Part shown: in pieces, positions 1 through 5,604 of the stretch | How the letters are laid out: each line of letters starts with the position of its first letter | Position numbering within the stretch: position 1 is the first letter of the stretch | Origin: Pseudomonadota bacterium | Lineage (GTDB): Bacteria > Pseudomonadota > Alphaproteobacteria > Rhizobiales > Rhizobiaceae | DNA: 7,458 nucleotides | NCBI GenBank assembly: GCA_023388675.1 | Contig: JAEWFU010000246.1 | Coordinates: forward strand, 1 to 7,458 | Direction of reading: 5' to 3' | Made by a program: the position numbers and the translations under genes | The notes under the pieces: model-generated | Databases searched by the model: none | Seen by the model: only the letters and a program-made list of their open reading frames with translations | What the model was told of the DNA's origin: nothing

Positions 1-607
1 GCCGCACCGGCTGGCGCAGCACGGTCTTGAGTTTCTCGGGCGCCGTCTTGCGCGGGTCGGAAATGTAGATTTCGTGATGATGCCCGGTCTCGGCCAGTCC
101 GTTCTCCGGCAGGAAGTCCTCGTGCAGACGGCGCAGCACCAGCCCCTCATCGTCATAGGAGCCGACATGCATGATCTGCACGCTGAGGCCTTCATCGTAA
201 GGCTCGAGCCTCAGCGTCTCCGGCGGCGCGCCGAACTTCGCCTTTGCCTTCTCCACCGCCGCCTCGAACATTGCCGGCGTGATCCACTCCGGCTGCATGA
301 TCATCATCGTCCACGACCACGCATCCTTGTCGCGGGTCAGAAAGGTCGACATGTCCTGCGCCCACCACAATCCTTCGAGCGGCATCACCGCATAGTCGCG
401 GCCGAGTTCCTTCTTCGACATGAACTTGAGCGGGTAGCTGACCGAATAGAGCCATTCGACCGCGCGTTTGTAGGCCGGCGCGGTGTTGGGATCGCCACGC
501 CCGTCGACCTTGGCGAACTGCATCGGCGGCACGTCGACCACCGTGAAGCGCCCCGTTGGCGGCTGCCACAGCGCCTTCATCGTCTTCCTGAAATCGACCT
601 TGTCCAC
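1..607 (-). CDS. GyrI-like small-molecule-binding domain protein (3' end cut by window edge)
   Basis: Stand-alone GyrI-like protein of the COG4832 type. This family uses the SHS2-based fold also found as the effector-binding half of BmrR/Rob-type regulators. No DNA-binding domain is present, so a soluble cytoplasmic small-molecule binder or hydrolase-like role is inferred, not shown. 202 residues are visible; the family is about 205-215 residues, so only the last few codons and the stop lie beyond the left edge. Seen directly: an N-terminal DFRKTMKALWQP segment, VVDVPPMQFAKVDGRGDPN (about 23-41), the tryptophan-rich stretches around residues 81-82 and 97-108, and a C-terminal HHHEIYISDPRKTAPEKLK segment. 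The GTG start is chosen because AAGGTGAGG lies 8 nt upstream and homologues begin at this point; an in-frame TGA lies just upstream. It is 110 bp downstream of the permease on the same strand, so it could be read through from the transporter operon. I see no promoter of its own. Confidence 0.85.
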   Translation of the reverse strand, partial: MDKVDFRKTMKALWQPPTGRFTVVDVPPMQFAKVDGRGDPNTAPAYKRAVEWLYSVSYPLKFMSKKELGRDYAVMPLEGLWWAQDMSTFLTRDKDAWSWTMMIMQPEWITPAMFEAAVEKAKAKFGAPPETLRLEPYDEGLSVQIMHVGSYDDEGLVLRRLHEDFLPENGLAETGHHHEIYISDPRKTAPEKLKTVLRQPVR

Positions 608-615
608 TAACGCCG

Positions 616-624
616 CCTCACCTT
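616..624 (-). promoter_or_regulatory. Ribosome binding site deciding the GTG start of the GyrI-like gene
   Basis: On the minus strand this reads AAGGTGAGG, a strong match to the anti-Shine-Dalgarno complement, placed 8 nt before GTG at 607. It supports the GTG over the internal ATG nine codons later. Confidence 0.6.
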
Positions 625-717
625 CGGCCTGAGCCAGTCAACCAGCGGCGACGGCGTCACGCAAGATGGGCCGCGTCGATCCGTTCGCCGATGCGATCCA
701 GCGGAATCTGCGTCGTC

Positions 718-1806
718 TCAGTCCCTATTCCAAGGCATCACCCTGCGCTGAATCCATTGTAGTGCCAGTGTCAGCAGCACGCCCAGCGCCATGACGACGA
801 ACAGGCCCGCATACATCTTCTCCGGGCTCAGCACCTCCCAGTAGTAGAAGGTCATGTAGCCGACGCCCTGCTTGGCGCGCAAAAACTCCACCGAGATGAT
901 GACGATCAGCGCCGTGCCGAGCGCCAGCCGCAGACCGGCGAAGATCACCGGCATTGCGGCCGGGATGATCACGTGCCGGAACAGCGCGAAGCCCCGCGCG
1001 CCATAGTTTCGGCCGGCCATCAGGAAGACCGGATCGATGTCGCGCACGCCCGCCATGGTGTTGATCGTCATCAGGAAGAACACCGACAGGGCGACGACGA
1101 CGATTTTCGGGCCTTCGCCGAACGGGTCGGCGAACATCAGCATCACGATCGGGAAGATGGCGATCTTCGGCAGCACGTAGATCGCCGACAGCGTGGTGTC
1201 GAGCATCAGGCGCACCGTCTGGTTGATGCCCATGACGATGCCCAGGAGAATGCCGGGGATCGCGCCGATGACGAAGCCCGCGAACACGCGGCCGAGCGTC
1301 GCGAAGACGTGGCTTTCGGCGATCAGGCTCCAGGCGCCGGCCCACCCTTCCGCGCCGAGCGCCTGCGGGATCAGCCAGGGCCGGCCGAACAGGCTCGTCT
1401 GCGAGAAACGGTCGTAAGAGACGGTAAGATCCCACAGAGCCGCCGCGATCCGTGTCGGCTGAGGAAACCAGAGCGGGCTCAATATCCCCGCATCGACGAT
1501 CAACTGCCACGCGATCACGGCCGCCACCGGAAAGCCGATCGCCAGCGTCCGCTCGTAGGCCTTGCGGCGGCGCGGCGGGATCGCGCGTCCGATGCGCTCG
1601 GCCGCCAGCACGAGCAGCACGAAGTTGCCGAACAGCGCCAGCCACCACAGCGGCCGCCAGAGCCCGCCGGCGTAGAGCGCGAGGTTCCAGGCGACCGCTA
1701 TCGCTGCCAGCCGCGCCAGCGCGGCGACGAGCGATCCTTTTCCGCGCCGGACGATTGCGGTCTCCGCGTCGGCATGGGTAGTCGGGCTGCCGTCCATCTC
1801 ACTCAC
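718..1806 (-). CDS. ABC importer permease, NrtB/SsuC/TauC superfamily, with extended N-terminus
   Basis: Inner-membrane permease of a binding-protein-dependent importer (BPD_transp_1 domain, COG0600 type), 362 residues against about 250-280 for typical SsuC/TauC. The core domain covers about 165-355, with hydrophobic segments near 167-192, 206-226, 233-251, 284-306 and 331-351. The EAA-type cytoplasmic loop that docks on the ATPase lies at about 263-288 (AGRNYGARGFALFRH then IIPAAMP). The extra N-terminal part carries hydrophobic segments at about 27-48, 52-69 and 87-107, followed by a soluble stretch (about 110-160) with PLWFPQPTRI, where the classic family starts its periplasmic loop. The GTG start overlaps the ATPase stop in a GTGA arrangement, implying translational coupling; GGAG lies 8 nt upstream of it. 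An ATG at 1797 is an alternative start three codons in. The substrate cannot be read from the sequence. Confidence 0.93.
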   Translation of the reverse strand: MSEMDGSPTTHADAETAIVRRGKGSLVAALARLAAIAVAWNLALYAGGLWRPLWWLALFGNFVLLVLAAERIGRAIPPRRRKAYERTLAIGFPVAAVIAWQLIVDAGILSPLWFPQPTRIAAALWDLTVSYDRFSQTSLFGRPWLIPQALGAEGWAGAWSLIAESHVFATLGRVFAGFVIGAIPGILLGIVMGINQTVRLMLDTTLSAIYVLPKIAIFPIVMLMFADPFGEGPKIVVVALSVFFLMTINTMAGVRDIDPVFLMAGRNYGARGFALFRHVIIPAAMPVIFAGLRLALGTALIVIISVEFLRAKQGVGYMTFYYWEVLSPEKMYAGLFVVMALGVLLTLALQWIQRRVMPWNRD

Positions 1807-2624
1807 CCCTGCATCTCCATGGCGCGTGTCACTTCCCGTCCGAGCAGGCTCCAGATCTCCCCGCGCAGTTCGGCGAAGCGGGGCGTGTTCAGCGTGTCGA
1901 TGGTGCGCGGTCGCGGGATGTCGACGTGGAACGTCTCCAGCAGCCGGCCGGGATGCGCGCTCATCACGATCACCCGGTCGCCAAGCAGGATCGCCTCGTC
2001 CAGGCTGTGGGTGATGTAGACGACGGTCTTGTGCGTCTCCTCCCAGATGCGCAGCAGTTCGTCCTGCAGCACGATCCGCGTCTGCGCGTCGAGCGCGCCG
2101 AGCGGCTCATCCATCAGCAGCACCTCCGGGTCGTTCGCCAGCGCCCTGATGATCGAGACGCGCTGCTTCATCCCGCCGGAGATCTGGCTGGGATAATAGT
2201 TGGCGAACTTCGACAGCCCCACCCGTTCGAGCCAGAGCCGCGCCGTCGCCAGCCGCTCTTCCTTGCCGATCCCGCGCATCTGCAGGCCGAACGCGACGTT
2301 GTCGATCACCGTCTTCCACGGGAAAACGGCGTATTCCTGGAAGACCACGCTGTTCAGCGGCGTGTCGGGATCGCTGCCCGGCCTGACGGTGATGGTGCCC
2401 GACGTATGGCTGTCCAGGCCCGCGAGGATTCGCAGGTAGGTGGATTTCCCGCATCCCGACGGACCGACGATGCAGACGAACTCCCCCTCGCCCACGTCGA
2501 GGCTGAAATCGTCGATTGCCGTCACCGGCCCGCGCACCGTCGAATAGATCTTGGTGACGTTGCGGGAAACGATTTTCGGGGGCGTCGCGTCCCGTCGCGG
2601 CGCCCCGTTGTCTGCAGTGGTCAT
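1803..2624 (-). CDS. ABC importer ATP-binding protein, NrtD/SsuB/TauB superfamily
   Basis: Cytoplasmic ATPase that powers the adjacent permease. All catalytic elements are intact over 273 residues (family about 250-270): Walker A GPSGCGKST at 54-62, Q-loop Q96 in VVFQEY, signature ISGGMKQR at 148-155, Walker B VLLMDEP at 168-174, D-loop GALD at 176-179 and H-loop H206 in VVYITHS. The FPWKTVIDNVAFGLQ segment after the Q-loop is typical of the nitrate/sulfonate/taurine group (COG1116). The start is set at ATG 2624; an in-frame TTG at 2663 with AAGAGG upstream would add 13 low-complexity residues and leave only 19 bp to the binding-protein gene, so it cannot be excluded. The gene sits 58 bp after the binding-protein stop and overlaps the permease by 4 nt. 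Hence it is the middle gene of a three-gene operon. Confidence 0.95.
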   Translation of the reverse strand: MTTADNGAPRRDATPPKIVSRNVTKIYSTVRGPVTAIDDFSLDVGEGEFVCIVGPSGCGKSTYLRILAGLDSHTSGTITVRPGSDPDTPLNSVVFQEYAVFPWKTVIDNVAFGLQMRGIGKEERLATARLWLERVGLSKFANYYPSQISGGMKQRVSIIRALANDPEVLLMDEPLGALDAQTRIVLQDELLRIWEETHKTVVYITHSLDEAILLGDRVIVMSAHPGRLLETFHVDIPRPRTIDTLNTPRFAELRGEIWSLLGREVTRAMEMQG

Positions 2625-2682
2625 CGTGTTCCGATCCGGCTGGCGGCCCGGGCCCGCGTCCAATCCGCCGGCCTCTTGCCCG

Positions 2683-3711
2683 CTATTCCTTGTGCTCGCC
2701 GAGGGCGTTGATCGCGGCCTTGACGAACTGCTCGTCGATCACCTTCGACAGGTCGATCGGCTCTTCGTAGTCGGTGCGGCCGTTCTCACGGTGCACGCGC
2801 TCGACGTCGGCGAGCCCGTCGACCGGAATCGTCACGTTCGGATCGTAGATCACCGGGCTGCCCTTGCGCAGCGCCTCCTCGGTCGAGTTGGTATAGGTGA
2901 GGTAGGCTTCGATGTTCTCCGCCGACAGGTAGTCGTCGCCCTGCATCAGGCGGGCGGCCTCGGTCAGCGCCAGCACGAAGCGCTCCGCTGCTTCCGGCCG
3001 CTCGGCAACGAACTTGCCCGAGCCCACGAATGCGACGGTCATCAGCCCCGGTGTCAGGTCGGTGGCGAGCACCTGGGCGGTCCCCGCCTCGACCATCTGG
3101 TCCGAAAACGGCGTTCCTGCCAGCGCCGCGTCGATCGAGCCCGCCTCCATCGCCGCCGGCATGTCCGGGTTGGCGATGTTCATCAGTTCCACGTCGCGGA
3201 TGGTCAGGTCGGCGCGCTCCAGCGCCTTGGCTGCGAGATATTCGCCGCCGCTGCCCGGCCCGCCGGCCACTGCCACGCGCGTGCCCTTCAGGTCGGCGAT
3301 GTCGCCGATCTTGCCCTCGTCGGCAAGCGTCTTGCGCACCAGCAGAGCGGTCGGGCTGTTCTCCATCGGCTCGAGCGCGCCCGGTGCGATCACCTTGACC
3401 TCGAGACCGCGATTCCAGCTATTCCACAGCGAGGTGACGATCGCGATTCCGCCCACGTCGACCGTGCCCTGGGTCAGGAAGGCGATCGCCTCCGTCCCGG
3501 ACTTCACTCGCTCCAGTTCCACGTCGAGGCCGTACTTGTCGAACAGGCCCCGCGCCTCCGCCACGTACATGGTGGCGAACTTCATGATCGGCACGTAGGC
3601 GACCTTCACCGGCTGCGGCGGATCGAGCGGCGCCGGCGCCTGCGCCGACGCGCTCCATCCCGATGCGAGCAGCAATGCGCCCGCGATAACCCCGCTGAGC
3701 CCCGATTTCAT
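2683..3711 (-). CDS. ABC importer periplasmic substrate-binding protein, NMT1/SsuA/TauA-like
   Basis: Periplasmic solute receptor of 342 residues that delivers ligand to the adjacent permease. The N-terminus is a classic Sec signal peptide: MKSG, a hydrophobic stretch to about residue 17, and a likely cleavage after ASA at 21-23 (before QAPAP). The mature part resembles COG0715/NMT1-like receptors: VKVAYVPIMKFATMYVAEA (about 35-53) then GLFDKYGLDVELERV (55-69), the GTEAIAFLTQGTVDVGGI segment (72-89), and LKGTRVAVAGGPGSGGEYL (141-159) at the start of the second lobe. There is no lipobox, so it is probably soluble. ATG 3711 is preceded by GGGAGGA with 5 nt spacing, a strong ribosome site. It is the first gene of the operon, directly behind the promoter at 3779-3806. 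Substrate is open: aliphatic sulfonates, taurine, nitrate-like anions and pyrimidine or riboflavin-type compounds are all used within the superfamily. Confidence 0.92.
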   Translation of the reverse strand: MKSGLSGVIAGALLLASGWSASAQAPAPLDPPQPVKVAYVPIMKFATMYVAEARGLFDKYGLDVELERVKSGTEAIAFLTQGTVDVGGIAIVTSLWNSWNRGLEVKVIAPGALEPMENSPTALLVRKTLADEGKIGDIADLKGTRVAVAGGPGSGGEYLAAKALERADLTIRDVELMNIANPDMPAAMEAGSIDAALAGTPFSDQMVEAGTAQVLATDLTPGLMTVAFVGSGKFVAERPEAAERFVLALTEAARLMQGDDYLSAENIEAYLTYTNSTEEALRKGSPVIYDPNVTIPVDGLADVERVHRENGRTDYEEPIDLSKVIDEQFVKAAINALGEHKE

Positions 3712-3778
3712 GGCAATCCTCCCGATTTATGTTCTTGTCTGGGAATGGAGCCATGCTTCAGCCCGTCCCATCGGAACG

Positions 3779-3806
3779 GTTTTATGGGCGCAGCCCCATA
3801 TGTCAA
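3779..3806 (-). promoter_or_regulatory. Candidate sigma-70-type promoter of the ABC transporter operon
   Basis: Minus strand: a perfect TTGACA (-35, 3806-3801), a 16-nt spacer, then TAAAAC (-10, 3784-3779; 4 of 6 to consensus). Transcription would begin near 3772, giving a leader of about 60 nt before ATG 3711. It lies in the only gap upstream of the operon, between the VOC stop and the binding-protein start. The -10 match is moderate. Confidence 0.5.
3783..3800. promoter_or_regulatory. Palindrome inside the transporter promoter spacer (possible operator)
   Basis: TATGGG and CCCATA form perfect 6-bp arms around a 6-bp centre (CGCAGC on the plus strand). The element fills the -35/-10 spacer of the candidate transporter promoter, a position where a bound repressor would block RNA polymerase. 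No regulator gene sits beside it, so the cognate factor is unknown. It could also be a chance palindrome. Confidence 0.35.
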
Positions 3807-3825
3807 CGCAATGTCGAATGCCACG

Positions 3826-4251
3826 CTACTGCGGCAGCGCCTCTTCGACATACTGCGCCGCATATTCCACGTTCGGCGGGATCGGCTTGATGATGTCGAT
3901 CAGCACGCCGTTCGGGTCGGCGGTGATGAAGTGACGCTGGCCGAAATCCTCATCGCGCAGCGAGCGCAGCACCGGCAGGCCCGCAGCGACCAGCCGGTCG
4001 TGCACCGCATCGACATCCTCGACCTCGAAGTTGAGCAGCAGGCCCGCAACTCGCCCCCTACCCTGCTCGGGGATCGTCTCGTGGCTGCCGTCGAGGATCG
4101 CGAGGTTGATCGTATCGTCCTCGCTCGACGTCAGGTGCACGTACCAGTCACTTTCGAACATCGGCTTGAAATTGAAATGCTCGACATAGAACGCGGTCGT
4201 GCCGACGACGTCGCCGGTCATGATCACCGGGTAGTAGCTGGCCGCTTTCAT
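3826..4251 (-). CDS. VOC/glyoxalase-fold family protein
   Basis: Small cytoplasmic protein of 141 residues with the vicinal-oxygen-chelate fold (glyoxalase / bleomycin-resistance / dioxygenase superfamily), the usual length for a one-domain-pair member. Seen: a beta-alpha start [21 protein letters not shown] (about 6-26), the central DTINLAIL strand (46-53), [21 protein letters not shown] (71-91) opening the second half, and the diagnostic [15 protein letters not shown] (107-121). Members act as enzymes or binding/sequestering proteins; the metal ligands are not clear enough to assign an activity. ATG 4251 is preceded by AAAGGGAAG, and homologues start here, so an upstream in-frame extension is rejected. 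It is divergent from a TetR gene across a 70-bp gap with two palindromes, which suggests it is the regulated target. Its stop is 114 bp from the transporter start, with a promoter between, so it is probably a separate unit. Confidence 0.88.
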   Translation of the reverse strand: MKAASYYPVIMTGDVVGTTAFYVEHFNFKPMFESDWYVHLTSSEDDTINLAILDGSHETIPEQGRGRVAGLLLNFEVEDVDAVHDRLVAAGLPVLRSLRDEDFGQRHFITADPNGVLIDIIKPIPPNVEYAAQYVEEALPQ

Positions 4252-4274
4252 GGTCTTCCCTTTCTCTCGTTTTA

Positions 4275-4302
4275 AACATACAGTCTGTATGTATCCATTC
4301 AA
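4275..4302 (-). promoter_or_regulatory. Candidate promoter of the VOC gene
   Basis: Minus strand: TTGAAT (-35, 4302-4297), 16-nt spacer, TATGTT (-10, 4280-4275). Each hexamer matches 4 of 6 consensus positions. The 17-bp palindrome at 4276-4292 covers most of the -10 and much of the spacer, so binding there should block transcription of the VOC gene. Confidence 0.45.
4276..4292. promoter_or_regulatory. TetR-type operator 1 (perfect 17-bp palindrome)
   Basis: ACATACAG, a single central T, then CTGTATGT: a perfect 8+1+8 inverted repeat in the divergent VOC/TetR gap. Size and position match known TetR-family operators. The likely ligand is the product of the adjacent TetR gene at 4322-4918. Confidence 0.7.
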
Positions 4303-4305
4303 CTA

Positions 4306-4324
4306 ACATACAGCTGCATGTATG
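4306..4324. promoter_or_regulatory. TetR-type operator 2, overlapping the regulator's start codon
   Basis: The same half-site ACATACAG (4306-4313) recurs, followed directly by CTGCATGT (one mismatch to the inverted half). Read another way, CATACA and TGTATG make perfect arms around 6 bp (4307-4324). Its centre is about 30-31 bp from that of operator 1, near three helical turns. The right arm includes the ATG of the TetR gene, so binding would autorepress that gene. Confidence 0.6.
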
Positions 4325-4918
4325 CAAGAAGAAAAATCACAACGCCGGTCCAATCGCGAGCGCACGGAGGCAACGCGCGCCGCGCTGCTCGATGCGGCCC
4401 GAAAACTGTTCGTCGAAAAATCCTATGCGGAGACCGGCACGCCGGAGATCGTCGCGGCCGCCGGCGTCACGCGCGGCGCGCTCTATCACCATTTCGCCGA
4501 CAAGCAGGCGCTCCTGCGCGCCGTCGTCGAAGCTGAGTCGCTGGCCGTGGCCGACGAGGTGGAGAAAGCCGCGCCCGTCAGCCTCGCCCCGCTCGACGCG
4601 CTAAGGCTCGGTGGCACAGCCTTTCTCGCGGCGATGACGACGCCCGGCCGCACCCGGCTGCTGCTGCTTGACGGCCCGGCCGTGCTGGGCCGTAGGGCGA
4701 TGGACGAGATCGAGAGCCGGCACGGCGGCCGCACGCTGCGCGAGGGGTTGACCGCCGCCATGGAAGCCGGCGCGATCCGCCGGCTCCCCATAGACGCGCT
4801 CGCCGCGCAGCTTTCGGCCGCCTTCGACCGCGCCGCGCTCGGCATCGAAGCCGGCGCGCATCAGGAAGATCACGTCAAGGTTCTGTCAGCCCTCCTGATC
4901 GGGCTCGCCGACCAGTGA
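4322..4918 (+). CDS. TetR/AcrR-family transcriptional regulator (partner of the VOC gene)
   Basis: DNA-binding repressor of 198 residues, usual family length. The N-terminal helix-turn-helix domain spans about 14-65: TRAALLDAARKLFVEKSY, then PEIVAAAGVTRGALYHHFADKQALL, whose GVTRGALYHHF is the recognition helix region. The C-terminal part (about 75-198) is the ligand-binding/dimer half, with a conspicuous LLLLDGPAVLG at 113-123 followed by an acidic MDEIESRHG. Its ligand is not readable. ATG 4322 is the only sensible start; no Shine-Dalgarno precedes it, because the upstream bases form operator 2, so translation may be leaderless or coupled to a very short leader. It is divergent from the VOC gene and separated from it by two copies of a palindrome, the standard layout for autoregulation plus control of the neighbour. 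Its last 33 bp overlap the end of the convergent second TetR gene. Confidence 0.92.
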   Translation: MQEEKSQRRSNRERTEATRAALLDAARKLFVEKSYAETGTPEIVAAAGVTRGALYHHFADKQALLRAVVEAESLAVADEVEKAAPVSLAPLDALRLGGTAFLAAMTTPGRTRLLLLDGPAVLGRRAMDEIESRHGGRTLREGLTAAMEAGAIRRLPIDALAAQLSAAFDRAALGIEAGAHQEDHVKVLSALLIGLADQ

Positions 4919-5527
4919 CGCTACCGTCAGTCCGAGATAGCCGCGTATAGCCCTGCCCAGGCGTCGCTGCAGATCGTCGAAATCTCTCTGCCCCGCATGG
5001 ATCGCGGCCTCGGACACGCCGCGCGCCAGCGCCATCACGTCCATCCCGGTGCGCTCCGGCTCGGCGACATTCCGGTCACGAAGCACCTCGATGATCAACT
5101 CGCGCATGCGCGCCTTGAGCGCGTGTATCTCGTCGTCAAGCTGAAGCTCCGGCTCCTCGCGCTCCAACGCCTGCGCCAGCGCGGGGCGTCGCAGGTGATG
5201 GCGCAGGCTTGCCGCCGTCAGCGCATCGATCGCGAAGGAAAGGTCCCTGCCCCTCGCCTCCAGCGCCGCCTGCTCGAAATCGGCCAGCATCTCCTGCCGC
5301 ATGCGACGGATCAGCTCGGCGAGAACCGCCTGCTTGCCGGGAAAGTATTGGTAGAGCGAGCCCACCGATACGCCCGCCAGCGCGGCGACGTGGTTCGTCG
5401 TCAGCCCATGCCCGCCTTCCGTCTCCAGAATGCGAGCAGCCGCCTCCAGGATGGCCGCGCAGGTCGCCCGGCTGCGGCCTTGGCGCGGCGTCTTGCGGGG
5501 GTTCAGTCTGGTTTCGTCACTGGTCAT
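4886..5527 (-). CDS. TetR/AcrR-family transcriptional regulator (partner of the SDR gene)
   Basis: Second, unrelated TetR repressor, 213 residues. The N-terminal domain (about 12-72) begins with the typical KTPRQGRSRATCAAILEAA and continues with LTTNHVAALAGVSVGSLYQYFPGKQAVL (42-69), a textbook helix-turn-helix with YQYFPGK. The helical C-terminal half (about 80-205) should bind a ligand and dimerise; nothing identifies the ligand. ATG 5527 is the natural start for the family; no clear ribosome site is seen ahead of it. A good promoter (5561-5588) and a 16-bp palindrome (5545-5560) lie in the 77-bp gap to the divergent SDR start, so autorepression and control of the SDR/methyltransferase genes are inferred. 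The C-terminal 11 codons overlap the convergent TetR gene at 4322-4918. Confidence 0.92.
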   Translation of the reverse strand: MTSDETRLNPRKTPRQGRSRATCAAILEAAARILETEGGHGLTTNHVAALAGVSVGSLYQYFPGKQAVLAELIRRMRQEMLADFEQAALEARGRDLSFAIDALTAASLRHHLRRPALAQALEREEPELQLDDEIHALKARMRELIIEVLRDRNVAEPERTGMDVMALARGVSEAAIHAGQRDFDDLQRRLGRAIRGYLGLTVASLVGEPDQEG

Positions 5528-5544
5528 CGGATGCGAGTAGAAAC

Positions 5545-5560
5545 GCGAGCAATTGTTCGC
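5545..5560. promoter_or_regulatory. Operator-like palindrome between the second TetR gene and the SDR gene
   Basis: GCGAGCAATTGTTCGC is a 16-bp inverted repeat of pattern GCGAnCAATTGnTCGC, broken only at the single n/n pair. It covers the predicted transcription start of the minus-strand TetR promoter. A partly repeated ATTGTCGCA follows at 5564-5572. The likely binder is the adjacent TetR protein. Confidence 0.6.
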
Positions 5561-5588
5561 ATTATTGTCGCAGGCAATTCATGGTCAA
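5561..5588 (-). promoter_or_regulatory. Candidate promoter of the second TetR gene
   Basis: Minus strand: TTGACC (-35, 5588-5583; 5 of 6), 16-nt spacer, AATAAT (-10, 5566-5561; 5 of 6). Predicted start near 5554, within the palindrome, with a leader of about 27 nt. This is the best-matching promoter pair in the window. No equally good promoter is seen for the divergent SDR gene. Confidence 0.55.
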
Positions 5589-5604
5589 CCCGGACGGAAA
5601 ATTT

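Noticed and set aside
608..717. Minus-strand open stretch ending TQIPLDRIGERIDAAHLA in the gap between the permease and the GyrI-like gene
   Set aside because: It looks protein-like but has no start codon free of the permease frame and no ribosome site; too short to call a gene or pseudogene. The gap shows no convincing terminator or promoter either.
973..2019. Long plus-strand open frame opposite the permease and ATPase
   Set aside because: Shadow frame, rich in Arg, Asp and His, no recognisable motif, while the opposite strand codes for a complete ABC permease.
2625..2663. TTG start for the ATPase gene
   Set aside because: It has a fair ribosome site, but the extra 13 residues are not family sequence and ATG 2624 is the simpler start; retained as an alternative.
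2551..4275. Long plus-strand open frame of 574 codons
   Set aside because: Antisense to the binding-protein and VOC genes; Arg/His-rich composition typical of a GC-rich shadow frame with no domain.
4252..4302. Longer VOC protein beginning upstream of 4251
   Set aside because: The added residues run through the promoter and operator 1, and a strong ribosome site points to ATG 4251.
4318..4536. Plus-strand open frame starting at ATG 4318
   Set aside because: Out of frame with the TetR helix-turn-helix domain and Arg-rich; a shadow of the TetR gene.
5209..5604. Upstream extension of the SDR frame to an ATG at 5209
   Set aside because: The added 132 residues are Pro/Arg/Ser-rich and antisense to the TetR gene; the SDR fold starts just after 5605.
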